Of a DNA stretch of 25,087 bases, positions 1-8,282 are shown piece after piece; position 1 is the first letter of the stretch, and every line of letters begins with the position of its first letter. Position numbers and translations under genes: made by a program. The notes under the pieces are model-generated. The model was not told the DNA's origin and made no database searches. It was given only the letters and a program-made list of their open reading frames with translations. The DNA comes from Candidatus Schekmanbacteria bacterium (lineage in GTDB: Bacteria > CSSED10-310 > JACPHN01). The stretch is from positions 1 through 25,087 of the forward strand of contig JACPHN010000236.1 in NCBI GenBank assembly GCA_016188575.1. The letters are read 5' to 3'.

Positions 1-28
1 CGACCAGGCGAACGTGCAGCGACTTCAT
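1..28 (-). CDS. 5' end of an unidentified gene running off the left edge
   Basis: An ATG at 28-26 on the minus strand opens a frame reading MKSLHVRLV up to the window edge. It overlaps the TGA stop of the upstream beta-helix gene in an ATGA junction, and a strong Shine-Dalgarno sequence (AAAGGAG) lies about 9 nt upstream, inside the end of that gene. This suggests translational coupling in one leftward operon. Only nine codons are visible, so no product can be named. Confidence 0.55.
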
Positions 29-2005
29 CGGCGGGGCTCCTTTCTCGTCACGCCGCCGCCGGCCACCGCCAGCGCCCAGGAGAGCGCGGCGGCAAGCGCC
101 AGCAGCGGCTGCCAGGAGCCGCGACTGCCCGCGAGCCCCACGGCCGGAAACGGGGTGGCGGTCGGGGTCGAAACCACGGCCGGGGTGCGGGTAGGGGTGT
201 GGGTCGCGCTGGGAGTGACGCTCGGGACTGGCGAAGCCGTCCGCGTCGGGGTAGCGGTCCAGCTCGGCGTGGCGTTCGCCGTGGCGCTCGGGGTCGTGCT
301 GGGCTCGGGGTAGCCGTGAGCGTCGGACTGGCGGTTTCGGTGGGGGTCGGCGCCGGCGGCGCTGCGGCCTCGTACGCGCCGATGTCGCAGACCGCGGTGC
401 CGTCCCCATCGCCGTCGGCGGGACGAGGGAAACCGCGCTGGTCGGTGGCGAGGCTTTCGTGGCCGGCGCACGCGGCCTCTCCGGCAGCGTCGATCGCCGG
501 GCTGCCGGCCAGCAGCCCGTGGGTGCGTGTCGGGCCGCCGTTGTCCGCCAAGTCGCCGAGCCCCGGGTCGACGCCAAGTTGATCTCCGGCCGCTGGGGAC
601 CCGCAGCTCGTGTCGGTGAAGACGTTGAAGCCCCCGGAGCCACTCGATTCCGACATTCCCCAACAGCTCATCGCGCCATCGGCAGAGGCAATGATTGATC
701 GCATCACCGCAAGGGAAGGGCCGACGTTTGTCAGCGCAAACGCCGTGCCGAAGTCCGCCGCGTTGTCCGCGATCGTCGCGTAGATGAGGTCCGCGGTACC
801 GAGCGCCCCGCTGCTGGCCTCCACGTAGATCGCGCCGCCGTACCCGCGATTCCCCTCCGCGGCGGCGATGTTGCCGCTCAGCGTCGAATTGTCCACGGTC
901 ACGGTGCCGACGGCTGCTACGTAGATTCCCCCGCCCCGGAACTCGAGCGACTGCGCCGACGACGCCTCGTTTTCCGCGATCGCGCTCTCCGCAATTGCGA
1001 TCGTGCCGCCCGCCACGTAGAGCCCGCCGCCCGACACCTGGCAAGTCGCCGTCGAGGTGCGCTGGCACCCCGCGGTGTTGCCCTCGATCTCGCTCGAGCG
1101 GATCGTGAACGTGTAAGGAGACCGGAAGCCCGCGTTGATCCACAGCCCGGCTCCCTGGGTGTTGCAGGCGCCGGTCGAGGAGACGTTGCAGGTGATGCGG
1201 TTGCCGGTGACCACCGAATCCGTCATGCTGCCCGTCATTACCCCGTAGATCCCTCCACCCATGACGCTTCGGGTCTTCCCGAGCAGCCCACCCCGTTGTC
1301 GCGTATCACCGACCCGGTGATCTCGACCGGTTTCCCGGCATACACCCGGATCCCGGCGCCCTGCCCCTCCTGGCCATCGCGGATGACGAGATCGTTCTCC
1401 ACCACCTGCGAATCGGTGAGCCGCAGCCACCCGGAGCTCCCCGAAAAATAGATGCCGCCGCCAGCGACGTTGCTGGTGCCCGTCGCCCAGTTGCCGGTGA
1501 CCAGCACGCCCGCCAGCGTTACCTGCGCGTTGTACACCGTGATGCCGGCTCCCGCCGAGGCCTTTCCATGCCGCACCGTGAGGTTTTCGAGGCGCACGCT
1601 TGGCGGAGAGGAACCCGTGCCGATGTCGAACACCCGGTCGATGCCGGTGCTCGCGGACGCGCCCGCCTCCAGGATGCACGGCTCCGCGCCGTCGCAGCGA
1701 ATGGTCACGTGATCGGCGATGTCGAGGTCACCAGCCGCCGCGGTATCATCGGTCCCCTGGAGCTGCAGCCGGTAGGTGCCAGGAAGCACGTTGATCGTAT
1801 CCGCCCCCGGTAGCGCGTTCGCCTCCTGCACGGCAGCCCGCAGCGTGCAGCCGATGTCGGCGGCGATGCCGTAACCGTCTCCAGGCACGACATCGACCGC
1901 GTCCGACAGAAATCGCACCCAGAATTGCGTCGCCTGCGCGTCGGCGGCCACGACCGCGCACCAGCCGATAGCTACGATCAAGGTCAACACACGGTGATTT
2001 CGCAC
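25..2005 (-). CDS. CSLREA-type secreted right-handed beta-helix protein, frame broken twice
   Basis: Probable cell-surface or secreted protein. The GTG start at 2005 gives a signal peptide (hydrophobic segment about residues 6-24), then a CSLREA-like motif (CTLRAAVQEANALPGADTI) and many GGGIY-type beta-helix turns. A characteristic DGDGTAVCDIGAYE-like ending follows, then a Pro/Thr/Ser-rich linker and a C-terminal hydrophobic segment with an Arg/Lys-rich tail that looks like a sorting anchor. The frame changes twice. Coding continues from the frame stopping at 1238 into another near 1285-1300, and again near 298-305 in the Pro/Thr linker; both changes have the sign of one missing base. Homologous motifs continue across both breaks, so this is one gene of about 660 codons that is either mis-sequenced or recently inactivated. 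The start is bounded by an in-frame TGA seven codons upstream. No ligand or enzymatic role can be assigned. Confidence 0.8.
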
Positions 2006-2578
2006 GGATCGCCGCCTACCTGGTCACGAGCCTCGCCTCCTTTCCACGATAGCTCATGGCCGCGAGCGGCGCAAGACTCGCGCCTTGGCCCAGGACTTGC
2101 TGAAGACCGGCATCCCAATACGAAAATCTGGCTCTACACCCTCAAACGGGCACGGCCACGCCCATGGCTACGACACACACCTCCAAGCCATGGCGCTCGG
2201 AGAAAGCACAAAAGCGTCCGGGATTCTGCACCTGGCGGGTCTAGTGAGCCAGCCGCCGCTCGAAATACCTACCCCTGCAAGGGGAGGTGAGGTGGAGGGT
2301 CTTCGTGATGCGCTTTCCGCGCAGCTTGTGGTCGCACAGGCGGTGGCTTCAGGCCGGTCCAGGGAGCTGGGCCGCCTGCCAGGCCGGCGTCATTTCTTGG
2401 CTGTTCGTTGGCAGTTCTTTGTCTCCTCCTACCTCGCGGCACCGTTCTGGGCGCGGCAAGCCCCCGCCAAGCAGGTCAGGGCGGCCCGACACCAGCGCGC
2501 CAGCGCTGGCACACGCAGTGCATCGGTGACGGAGCAAGAACCCTGAACTGCCTGTGCCGACCTCAAGGAGCCCCAAGA
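2006..2578. other. Divergent intergenic region
   Basis: This 573-bp spacer separates the leftward beta-helix gene from the rightward gene at 2579, so both promoters should lie here, but I see no convincing -35/-10 pair. The only clear structure is the palindromic repeat at 2268-2313. Short open frames in this stretch show no recognisable protein motif. Confidence 0.5.
2268..2313 (-). repeat. Dispersed palindromic repeat, family 1, copy 1
   Basis: Read on the minus strand from 2313, the first 33 bases match 8883-8915 at 30 of 33 positions. They share GCATCACGAAG, a short variable step, then CCACCTCACCTCCCC. The second part folds back (CTACCCCTGCA opposite AGGGGAGG) as a stem around a short loop. 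The other copy lies inside a gene, so this looks like a REP-like mobile palindrome rather than a local regulatory site. Confidence 0.65.
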
Positions 2579-3892
2579 ATGACCCACCGCATCGCCGCTT
2601 CGCTCGCGGCTACCGCCGCCATCGCCGCGCTCTGCGCGACCCCGGGCCGCGCCGACTCGCTCGACGCCCTGTCGTTGTCGGCAGCCGCCTCATCGACCGT
2701 GGAGCTCTTCGCCGCCGCTGGCGCCGGCGTCGAAGCTGTGCGCGCCACTGCCGTCGCGGAAAGCCGGTTCACCTCCTTGGAAGCGATCCTCAACGACCTC
2801 GCCGCGATCTTCGGGACCCCTGCCCTGCCAACCGAGACCCCGGACTGCGTAACCATCGCGCGCACACCGGGATCGGGGCACACCGTCACTCTCGAGGACT
2901 GTCAGGTCGGTGATGTCACTGTCGATGCGCTAGGGGCGGTGAGCTACGGTGCAGGTGCCGCCAGCCTCGAGCTCGACGTTGACGCCACGGGCAGTAGCGG
3001 CACGCTGAGCTTCTCCGTCGCCATGGACTGGGCGGACATCCGCGCCGAGCCCCGACCCGAAGTCACCGTCTCGGAGCTCGCTGCCACAGCCGACAACCTG
3101 TCCGGTGACACGGGCACGGTTACGTTCACGGTTGACAGCCTGAGCATTTCGGTGGCCGGCGTGCCGGCCCGCGAAGCTCACGTTTCGATTCCTGACCGCG
3201 GCCTGCACGCCGTGTGGAACGCGGAACCGAAGTCCCTCGACCTCGGCCTGCAGCTCGACATCCTCGGCGGCGCCGCGGTGAGCGGCCGCGCCGAAGGTCA
3301 CTATGAGGACACCAGCATCGGCCTCGATGTCGAGCTGACGGGCGCGACCCTCAGCGGCACCCCGGACGAGCTCGCGGTCATGGCCGAGCTCGGCGCTGCA
3401 TCGCCGAAATACGTTGCTGACCTCGGTCAGGTTGCGGTGACGGTACGCGCCGATGGGACCTACGAAGGGACTCTTGCCGCCACGCTCAGTAGCGATGCCG
3501 CCACCGTGACCACCGGCGACGGCTTCTCCATCGCTGGTGACGACACGGAAACCAGCTTCATGGGCCCCATCGCGGTCGACATCTCCGCACTCTCGATCGC
3601 GGGGCAGGCGAACAAGGTCACGCTGCGGTACGCCGATGATTTGCCTCATGCCGGCGATCTGACACTGGCGGCGCTGGCAAGCTGGAAAGAGGCTACCCTT
3701 TACCGGGACCAGGAGGCAACGTTCTTCGCGGCGCACACCCCAGTTGACGGCTACGCGTCCGTGCATCACACCGAGGATATCGTCAGTGGCGACGACACCG
3801 TCATCTTCGGTGTCGAGGACGCCTGGTACTGCCGCGACCTGCGCAGTGGCGCTGAATACGAGAGCTCGGAAGACGATTCCTGCGAGCAATGA
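2579..3892 (+). CDS. Signal-peptide protein of unknown function, beta-rich
   Basis: The 437-residue product starts at the ATG at 2579, with AAGGAG at 2565-2570 placed 8 nt upstream. The frame is open further 5' but that part lacks protein character. An N-terminal signal peptide (residues 1-25, with ATPGRADS at the likely cleavage site) indicates export. The mature part is acidic and rich in Thr, Ser, Val, Gly and Asp in an alternating beta-strand pattern, with sparse cysteines near residues 89, 102, 421 and 435. The C-terminus is acidic (ESSEDDSCEQ). I recognise no family and see no membrane anchor. It is monocistronic as far as can be seen and is followed by a hairpin at 3908. Confidence 0.8.
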   Translation: MTHRIAASLAATAAIAALCATPGRADSLDALSLSAAASSTVELFAAAGAGVEAVRATAVAESRFTSLEAILNDLAAIFGTPALPTETPDCVTIARTPGSGHTVTLEDCQVGDVTVDALGAVSYGAGAASLELDVDATGSSGTLSFSVAMDWADIRAEPRPEVTVSELAATADNLSGDTGTVTFTVDSLSISVAGVPAREAHVSIPDRGLHAVWNAEPKSLDLGLQLDILGGAAVSGRAEGHYEDTSIGLDVELTGATLSGTPDELAVMAELGAASPKYVADLGQVAVTVRADGTYEGTLAATLSSDAATVTTGDGFSIAGDDTETSFMGPIAVDISALSIAGQANKVTLRYADDLPHAGDLTLAALASWKEATLYRDQEATFFAAHTPVDGYASVHHTEDIVSGDDTVIFGVEDAWYCRDLRSGAEYESSEDDSCEQ

Positions 3893-3907
3893 TGTCCGCC
3901 GCAGACT

Positions 3908-3931
3908 AGCGGCGCGATGAATCGCGCCGCT
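3908..3931 (+). repeat. Perfect 24-bp palindrome, family 2, copy 1; possible terminator
   Basis: AGCGGCGCGAT and ATCGCGCCGCT form an 11-bp perfect stem around a GA dinucleotide, 15 nt after the stop codon of the preceding gene. There is no U-tract, so if it terminates transcription it does so only as a stem. A near copy at 13424-13447 on the other strand (21 of 24 identical) argues for a dispersed palindromic repeat that may have been co-opted here. Confidence 0.65.
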
Positions 3932-4013
3932 ACTCGCGCGCCAATGCCGGAACGACCTCCATCAGGCAGCCGGTTCGGCGTGGGGCGGGAAAACCTCCCC
4001 GATGAAAAAATCC

Positions 4014-4071
4014 CTTATCCAAAGTTGCGTCCTGGTCCCCCACGGACGATCTGCAGGAGCTCTTGGATAAG
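4014..4071. repeat. Separated inverted repeat
   Basis: CTTATCCAA at 4014-4022 is repeated inverted as TTGGATAAG at 4063-4071, with about 40 bp between. It sits between two convergent genes. The role is unknown; it could be a protein-binding site or the base of a weak structured RNA. Confidence 0.4.
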
Positions 4072-4255
4072 AGAGTTCGCTGCCCTCCAATCGTCATGAC
4101 GCAGCACGACATGACTCCGTCTCATCTTAGTCGCGCGCGCGGTCTCGTCAAGGGGCAAGCACTTGTCGCGCCCGCGCCCGCAAGCGGCGCGCTCGGAAAG
4201 CGATCGCCCCGCCCTTTTTCGCTGTGGGCGCAAGCTCCTGTCGCTGGCGCCGTGA

Positions 4256-5521
4256 TCAGCGATACCAGATCAATCGCCGGACCTCCGCCGCGTCCGCTTC
4301 GATTTGCTCCAAGCTCTCATGCACCAAATAGACCTCGTACGATTTCGTCCCCAGATCCACGGTCATGGGTAGCGGCGCCCCCGGAGGCACGAAGCGGCCG
4401 AGCATGTAGAATGACGGCAACTGCCCGACTTCATCCAGACCGTGCACTTCCGTCACCCGTTCCAGCGCCGTCGACTGGATGCCGCTGACGATACGCGCGT
4501 GCCGGCTATCGTAGCGCTCATACGAAATGTCGTCCGCCCGCAACGGCAGCTCGGCCAGGTAGTGGCACGCAGCCAGCTCGAACAGGCTTCGCCCGTGCAG
4601 CTCCGATGACAGCAGCGGTTGGTTTCCCCCGGCAAAACGCGCCCCCACCTCGATCAGGCAGGGACCATGCTCATCGAGCTTGAGCTCCATGTGGATCGGC
4701 GCCCGCCGCACTCCCAGCGCCTCCACCACGGCCGCAGCGTATTCCGCCAGCGGCCAGAACTGCTCCTCATAGCTGCCGACCTTGATGGTTTGATAGTACA
4801 GGTTCTCACACCCGTGGCTCGCGTGCTTCTCGTATCGCCAGACGTCGGTCACCAGCATGTTCTGTTCGGCGTCGACGATGCCGTTTACCACGTATTCGGT
4901 GCCAAACACGAATTCTTCCAGCAGCACCTGACCGTTGCCGCTGTCGAAGACCTGATAGCACCGCTGGACAAGCTCCTCTTCGTTACGCACGAAAAACACC
5001 GATCTGGCGCCGGCGCCCTCGGCCGGCTTGGCGACGACCGGCCACAGGCCAAGCTCGCGCACGAAGGCCAGCGCCTCTTCCTCGCTTTCGACGACGCGCG
5101 AGCGATTCACGCGCACCTCCGAGTGTTCGCGCAAATACGATTTCATCGCCCACTTGTTGCGAAACCGCCGAATCACCTCGCGCGAGTTCCACGCGACCCC
5201 TAGCGCTTCGCCCAGATGCGCTCCCAGGTTGATGGTCAGCTCGTCCCAGGGAATGATTCCCGTAAGCGGCGGCTCGGGCCATTCCTGGCGAATGCATTCG
5301 GCAAGTGCCTCCACGGATGGGTGCTCCGAAACCAGATACTCATCGTCGAAGCAATGGCCGATGTGCTCGACGAACAGGTGGTGGAAGGTGTAGACGTATG
5401 CCTCCTGCGAAAACACGGCGATGCCTTGCAAGCCGCGGCTGCAGAGGAATTCGATGATATGCTGGGCATAGTCGCTGACCGGGTCGACAATCACGTAGCG
5501 CATGGAGAGGCTGAACCTCAT
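4256..5521 (-). CDS. ATP-grasp carboxylate-amine ligase
   Basis: The protein of about 421 residues has the layout of the ATP-grasp ligases that join a carboxylate to an amine through an acyl phosphate. There is an N-terminal Rossmann-like pre-ATP-grasp domain (MRYVIVDPVSDYAQHIIEF, about residues 7-105). The ATP-grasp core follows (VVAKPAEGAGARSVFFV and VLLEEFVFGTEYVVNGIV for nucleotide binding; LIEVGARFAGGN for the metal-binding strand), then a C-terminal domain of about 100 residues. The pattern resembles L-amino-acid ligase and carnosine-synthase-type enzymes; the substrate is unknown. The ATG at 5503 is an alternative start, with GAGG 12 nt upstream, and would remove six residues. It is transcribed away from the kinase-led operon across a 181-bp divergent gap, which suggests shared regulation. 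Confidence 0.85.
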   Translation of the reverse strand: MRFSLSMRYVIVDPVSDYAQHIIEFLCSRGLQGIAVFSQEAYVYTFHHLFVEHIGHCFDDEYLVSEHPSVEALAECIRQEWPEPPLTGIIPWDELTINLGAHLGEALGVAWNSREVIRRFRNKWAMKSYLREHSEVRVNRSRVVESEEEALAFVRELGLWPVVAKPAEGAGARSVFFVRNEEELVQRCYQVFDSGNGQVLLEEFVFGTEYVVNGIVDAEQNMLVTDVWRYEKHASHGCENLYYQTIKVGSYEEQFWPLAEYAAAVVEALGVRRAPIHMELKLDEHGPCLIEVGARFAGGNQPLLSSELHGRSLFELAACHYLAELPLRADDISYERYDSRHARIVSGIQSTALERVTEVHGLDEVGQLPSFYMLGRFVPPGAPLPMTVDLGTKSYEVYLVHESLEQIEADAAEVRRLIWYR

Positions 5522-5593
5522 GGGAAGGAGTGCTGAAAGAGTGAGGCTATGGATGTAGAGCTAGCACGCGACCAATTCAACGGGGGCTGGCCG

Positions 5594-5622
5594 TTGTTCT
5601 CGAAGCCTCTTGGGAGTATCCT
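5594..5622 (+). promoter_or_regulatory. Candidate sigma-70-like promoter of the kinase operon
   Basis: TTGTTC at 5594-5599 and TATCCT at 5617-5622 are separated by 17 bp. They match the consensus at 3 of 6 and 4 of 6 positions, and the pair lies 80 bp before the kinase start. This is the best pair in the divergent gap but remains weak. Confidence 0.25.
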
Positions 5623-5702
5623 CGGGAGGCGCGCCCGACGCGGCACCGGCCGAGGTGAGCCGAGGTGTCCGGTCAGGCAAGGGGCGCCAGGACGGAACTT
5701 GC

Positions 5703-6791
5703 ATGCACGAGCTCGAGCTCGCCTATCGCGACCTGTGCGCGGCGCGGCGCCCCGAAGACGTGTTCGGGTGGCTGGCCGCCGGCGAGACTGCAGTGCGGCT
5801 CCAGCAGCTCGATGGTGCCGCGGAGCGCCTTGCGGCAGTCGTTGACCCGAGCCGCTTCGACTGGGATCTCGACCTGCGCGAGATCGCCACGGCCGCTGCG
5901 ACCCGCCTGGCTGATCTCCGGCGGCAGGCCCGGACCCGCATCGAGCTCGGGGTGTACGGTCGCGACGGCGACGATCCCGCCGCCGGTCTGCGCGTGGAGC
6001 TCCCCGACCGCGTGGTCGTGCTCGAGTCGACGATCGGCGCGGGGGATCTGGCGACCGTCTACGGTGGCCGCTGCGACGGACCCGAACCCGTGACGGTGGC
6101 GGTCAAGATCGCCAACGACCCCGCGGACCATGACCTCATGCAGCAGGAAGCGCGCGTGCTCCGCCGCTTTCAGGCCAATCCGGGCAGTCAGTCCAAACAC
6201 CTGCCGGAGCTGCTCGCTACCTTCAAGACGGCGGACGGCCGCCTCGGCCTGGTCCTCCGGTATCTCGACGGCATCGATCTGGTGACGCTTCGCGAGCGAT
6301 TTCCGGACGGGGTTCCCGCGATGCACGCCATTTGGATCTGTGCGCGCGTGCTGAGCGCGATCGGGTTTGCGCACCGCCTGGGGGTCGTGCACGGCAACGT
6401 CGAGCCCACCCACATTCTCGTCCGCCCGCGCGACCACAACGCATTTCTCATCGACTGGAGCTACGCGGCCATCGAACCGGACCGTTCCGGCGAGCGCTTC
6501 CGTGTGCGCAACGACGAATACAGTGCCCCCGAGGTGGGGCTCCCGGAGCCGCCCACGCCCGCTGCCGATATCTTTTCGATCGGCAAGTGCATGGTGTATA
6601 TCCTCGGCGGCGACGTCGCGACCGGAGCGCTGCCGGCCGACGTCGATGCGCGTCTCCAGCGGTTCCTTCAAGCAATGATGCTGGCAAGCTCCCGGCAGCG
6701 GCCGCGCGACGCCTGGGAGCTGCACAGCGTGCTCAAATCGCTTCGCGGCGAGATTTTTGGACAGACTGGTTTTCTCGAGCTCAACGTGTGA
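5703..6791 (+). CDS. Degenerate protein kinase (probable pseudokinase)
   Basis: The 362-residue product starts at the ATG at 5703, with AGGA about 10 nt upstream; the longer open frame from 5610 lacks kinase-like character. Residues 1-95 form a helical N-terminal region. The kinase fold follows: a glycine-loop-like IGAGDLATVYGG near residue 110, the ATP-anchoring Lys135 in VAVKIAND, a catalytic loop HGNVEPTHIL at 230-239, IDWS with Asp251 in place of DFG, and YSAPEVGL as the APE motif. In the catalytic loop the usual HRDxKxxN residues Asp, Lys and Asn are replaced by Asn232, Glu234 and His237, so normal phosphotransfer is unlikely. It probably binds nucleotide as a sensor or scaffold. It is the first gene of the rightward operon, 21 nt before the vWA gene. 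Confidence 0.8.
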   Translation: MHELELAYRDLCAARRPEDVFGWLAAGETAVRLQQLDGAAERLAAVVDPSRFDWDLDLREIATAAATRLADLRRQARTRIELGVYGRDGDDPAAGLRVELPDRVVVLESTIGAGDLATVYGGRCDGPEPVTVAVKIANDPADHDLMQQEARVLRRFQANPGSQSKHLPELLATFKTADGRLGLVLRYLDGIDLVTLRERFPDGVPAMHAIWICARVLSAIGFAHRLGVVHGNVEPTHILVRPRDHNAFLIDWSYAAIEPDRSGERFRVRNDEYSAPEVGLPEPPTPAADIFSIGKCMVYILGGDVATGALPADVDARLQRFLQAMMLASSRQRPRDAWELHSVLKSLRGEIFGQTGFLELNV

Positions 6792-6812
6792 CCTCGAACA
6801 GGGAGACGTTTC

Positions 6813-8279
6813 ATGGGTGGCGGACATTACGACGGTGACGTGGCGGAGCGAGCGCGGTCGGTGGAAACCGAGCATTTCGGATACTCGGGGGTCGTGGCCG
6901 GATCGGCAACCCGGCGCGTGCACCCCCTTCTCGATGTCAAGGGACCGCGGCTGCGCGAGTGCAGAGATTCGCCGGAACATCCGACGTCGACCCCGATCGT
7001 CGTCGCCATGGACGTGACCCGTTCGCGCGGCGACGATGCCAAGGTCGTCTTCGCCAAGCTCCCGATGCTCATCGGCCAGATCATCATGCGCGGCTACGTC
7101 CCCGATCCCACGATCAGCTTCGCGGCGATCGGCGACGCGACCGCGGACCGCGCGCCCATCCAGGTCGGGCAATTCGAGTCTGACAATCGTCTCGACGAAG
7201 AGCTGAGCAGTCTGTGGCTCGAGGAGGGCGGCGGCGGCACCGGCCAGGAGTCCTACGAGCTCACCGCGTACTACTACGGTCGTCACACCCGGCTCGACGC
7301 GACCGACCGCGGCAAGAAAGGCTTCTTCTTCTTTCTCGGCGACGAGTCTTTTTATCCGGTCGTTTCTGCGGCCCAGGTCAAGGAGTGGATCGGCGACGAG
7401 ATCGCTGCTGACCTCCCCGCGGCCGACGCCTTCAGCGCGCTCGCGGACAAATTTCACGTTTTCTTGATCTACCCGCGCAAGAGCTGGCAAGAGCGCGTCG
7501 CCGACATTGATGCCGAGATTCGCGCGCGGCTCAAGGAGGCAGGCGGTCGCTTCCTCAACGTCGACATCCGCGCCTCGCTATTGTGGAATAACCGCAACGA
7601 CCTGGATCTGCACGTGATGACGCCGAGCGGTTTTCACATCTACTACGGGGACAAGAGCTCGCCCTGCGGCGGCGAGCTCGACGTCGATCGCAACGTGTCG
7701 GGGAACACGACCAAGCCGGTGGAGAACATTCGTTGGCCGACGGGCGCGGCTCAGCCCGGCCACTACCAGGTCTTCGTCCGGAACTTCCGGTTTCACGAGA
7801 AGGACCATGGCGCTACCCCGTTTCGCGTCGAGCTGGAGGTCAACGGCGCCGTTCGCCACTTCGAGGGCGAAACAGGCGCCGGCAAGACGGGTGGCGCGAG
7901 CGAGGTCGTCGCCTTCGAGCTCGACTACGACCCGAGCGCGCGTGTGATCGACAAGAAGCTCTATGAGGGCTACGACGACGAGACCATCAAGCGGCAATGG
8001 ACGAGCGTTCTCGCTCCCGATCACGTCCTCGAAATCGACGACCCCAATGCGATTGTGGATGTGCTGCTCGGGACGCTGGCCGTAGTCAGCGGCACTGCCG
8101 ATCTCGACACGTATTCCCGCCACATGGTCGATCGCGGGCAGACTGAGGAGCGGGTGGGGCAGGTGGTCAGGACGTTGTCGCCGCTGGCGACGATGGCGAC
8201 CGCCGCACCGGTTGCGGTGGCAGCGCCGCCGGCGAAGCGCGGCAAGAAACCGCGGTCGAGCTCGACCCGACGACTGTAG
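6813..8279 (+). CDS. vWA domain protein fused to a DUF2135-like (YfaP-type) beta domain
   Basis: The 488-residue product starts at the ATG at 6813 with AGGGAG about 8 nt upstream. Residues 60-245 form a von Willebrand factor A domain: the metal-ion site is D67-V-T-R-S71, followed by IGDATADRAPIQVGQFESDN and a glycine-rich LEEGGGGTGQESYEL stretch. Residues 250-371 match the DUF2135/YfaP-type beta-sandwich (SLLWNNRNDLDLHVMTPSG, then GGELDVDRNV and KPVENIRWP). A helical segment and a low-complexity Ala/Pro/Lys/Arg tail end the protein. No signal peptide is visible, so it is probably cytoplasmic. vWA proteins usually assemble complexes through the bound metal, and in this operon it is a likely partner of the kinase-like protein. 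It ends 3 nt before the next gene. Confidence 0.85.
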   Translation: MGGGHYDGDVAERARSVETEHFGYSGVVAGSATRRVHPLLDVKGPRLRECRDSPEHPTSTPIVVAMDVTRSRGDDAKVVFAKLPMLIGQIIMRGYVPDPTISFAAIGDATADRAPIQVGQFESDNRLDEELSSLWLEEGGGGTGQESYELTAYYYGRHTRLDATDRGKKGFFFFLGDESFYPVVSAAQVKEWIGDEIAADLPAADAFSALADKFHVFLIYPRKSWQERVADIDAEIRARLKEAGGRFLNVDIRASLLWNNRNDLDLHVMTPSGFHIYYGDKSSPCGGELDVDRNVSGNTTKPVENIRWPTGAAQPGHYQVFVRNFRFHEKDHGATPFRVELEVNGAVRHFEGETGAGKTGGASEVVAFELDYDPSARVIDKKLYEGYDDETIKRQWTSVLAPDHVLEIDDPNAIVDVLLGTLAVVSGTADLDTYSRHMVDRGQTEERVGQVVRTLSPLATMATAAPVAVAAPPAKRGKKPRSSSTRRL

Positions 8280-8282
8280 GCC

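Larger units (their letters stand above)
3893..4255. other. Convergent intergenic region
   Basis: The 363 bp lie between the 3' ends of the rightward gene ending at 3892 and the leftward ATP-grasp gene. The stretch holds the perfect hairpin at 3908-3931 and a separated inverted repeat at 4014-4071. No T-tract follows either one. No protein-coding frame with recognisable features is present. Confidence 0.5.

Noticed and set aside
14-345. Gly/Val-rich plus-strand frame with repeated VGVAV-like units
   Set aside because: It is the complement of the Pro/Thr/Ser linker of the leftward beta-helix gene.
2408-2578. Upstream extension of the signal-peptide gene
   Set aside because: The extension would bury the signal peptide; the ATG at 2579 has a good Shine-Dalgarno.
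3901-3940. Classical rho-independent terminator at 3908
   Set aside because: There is a perfect stem but no T-tract, and a near copy occurs elsewhere in front of a gene.
5673-7490. Long minus-strand open frame (about 605 codons) opposite the kinase and vWA genes
   Set aside because: High GC keeps the antisense frame open; it crosses two well-supported plus-strand genes, is Arg/Val/His-rich and has no domain pattern.
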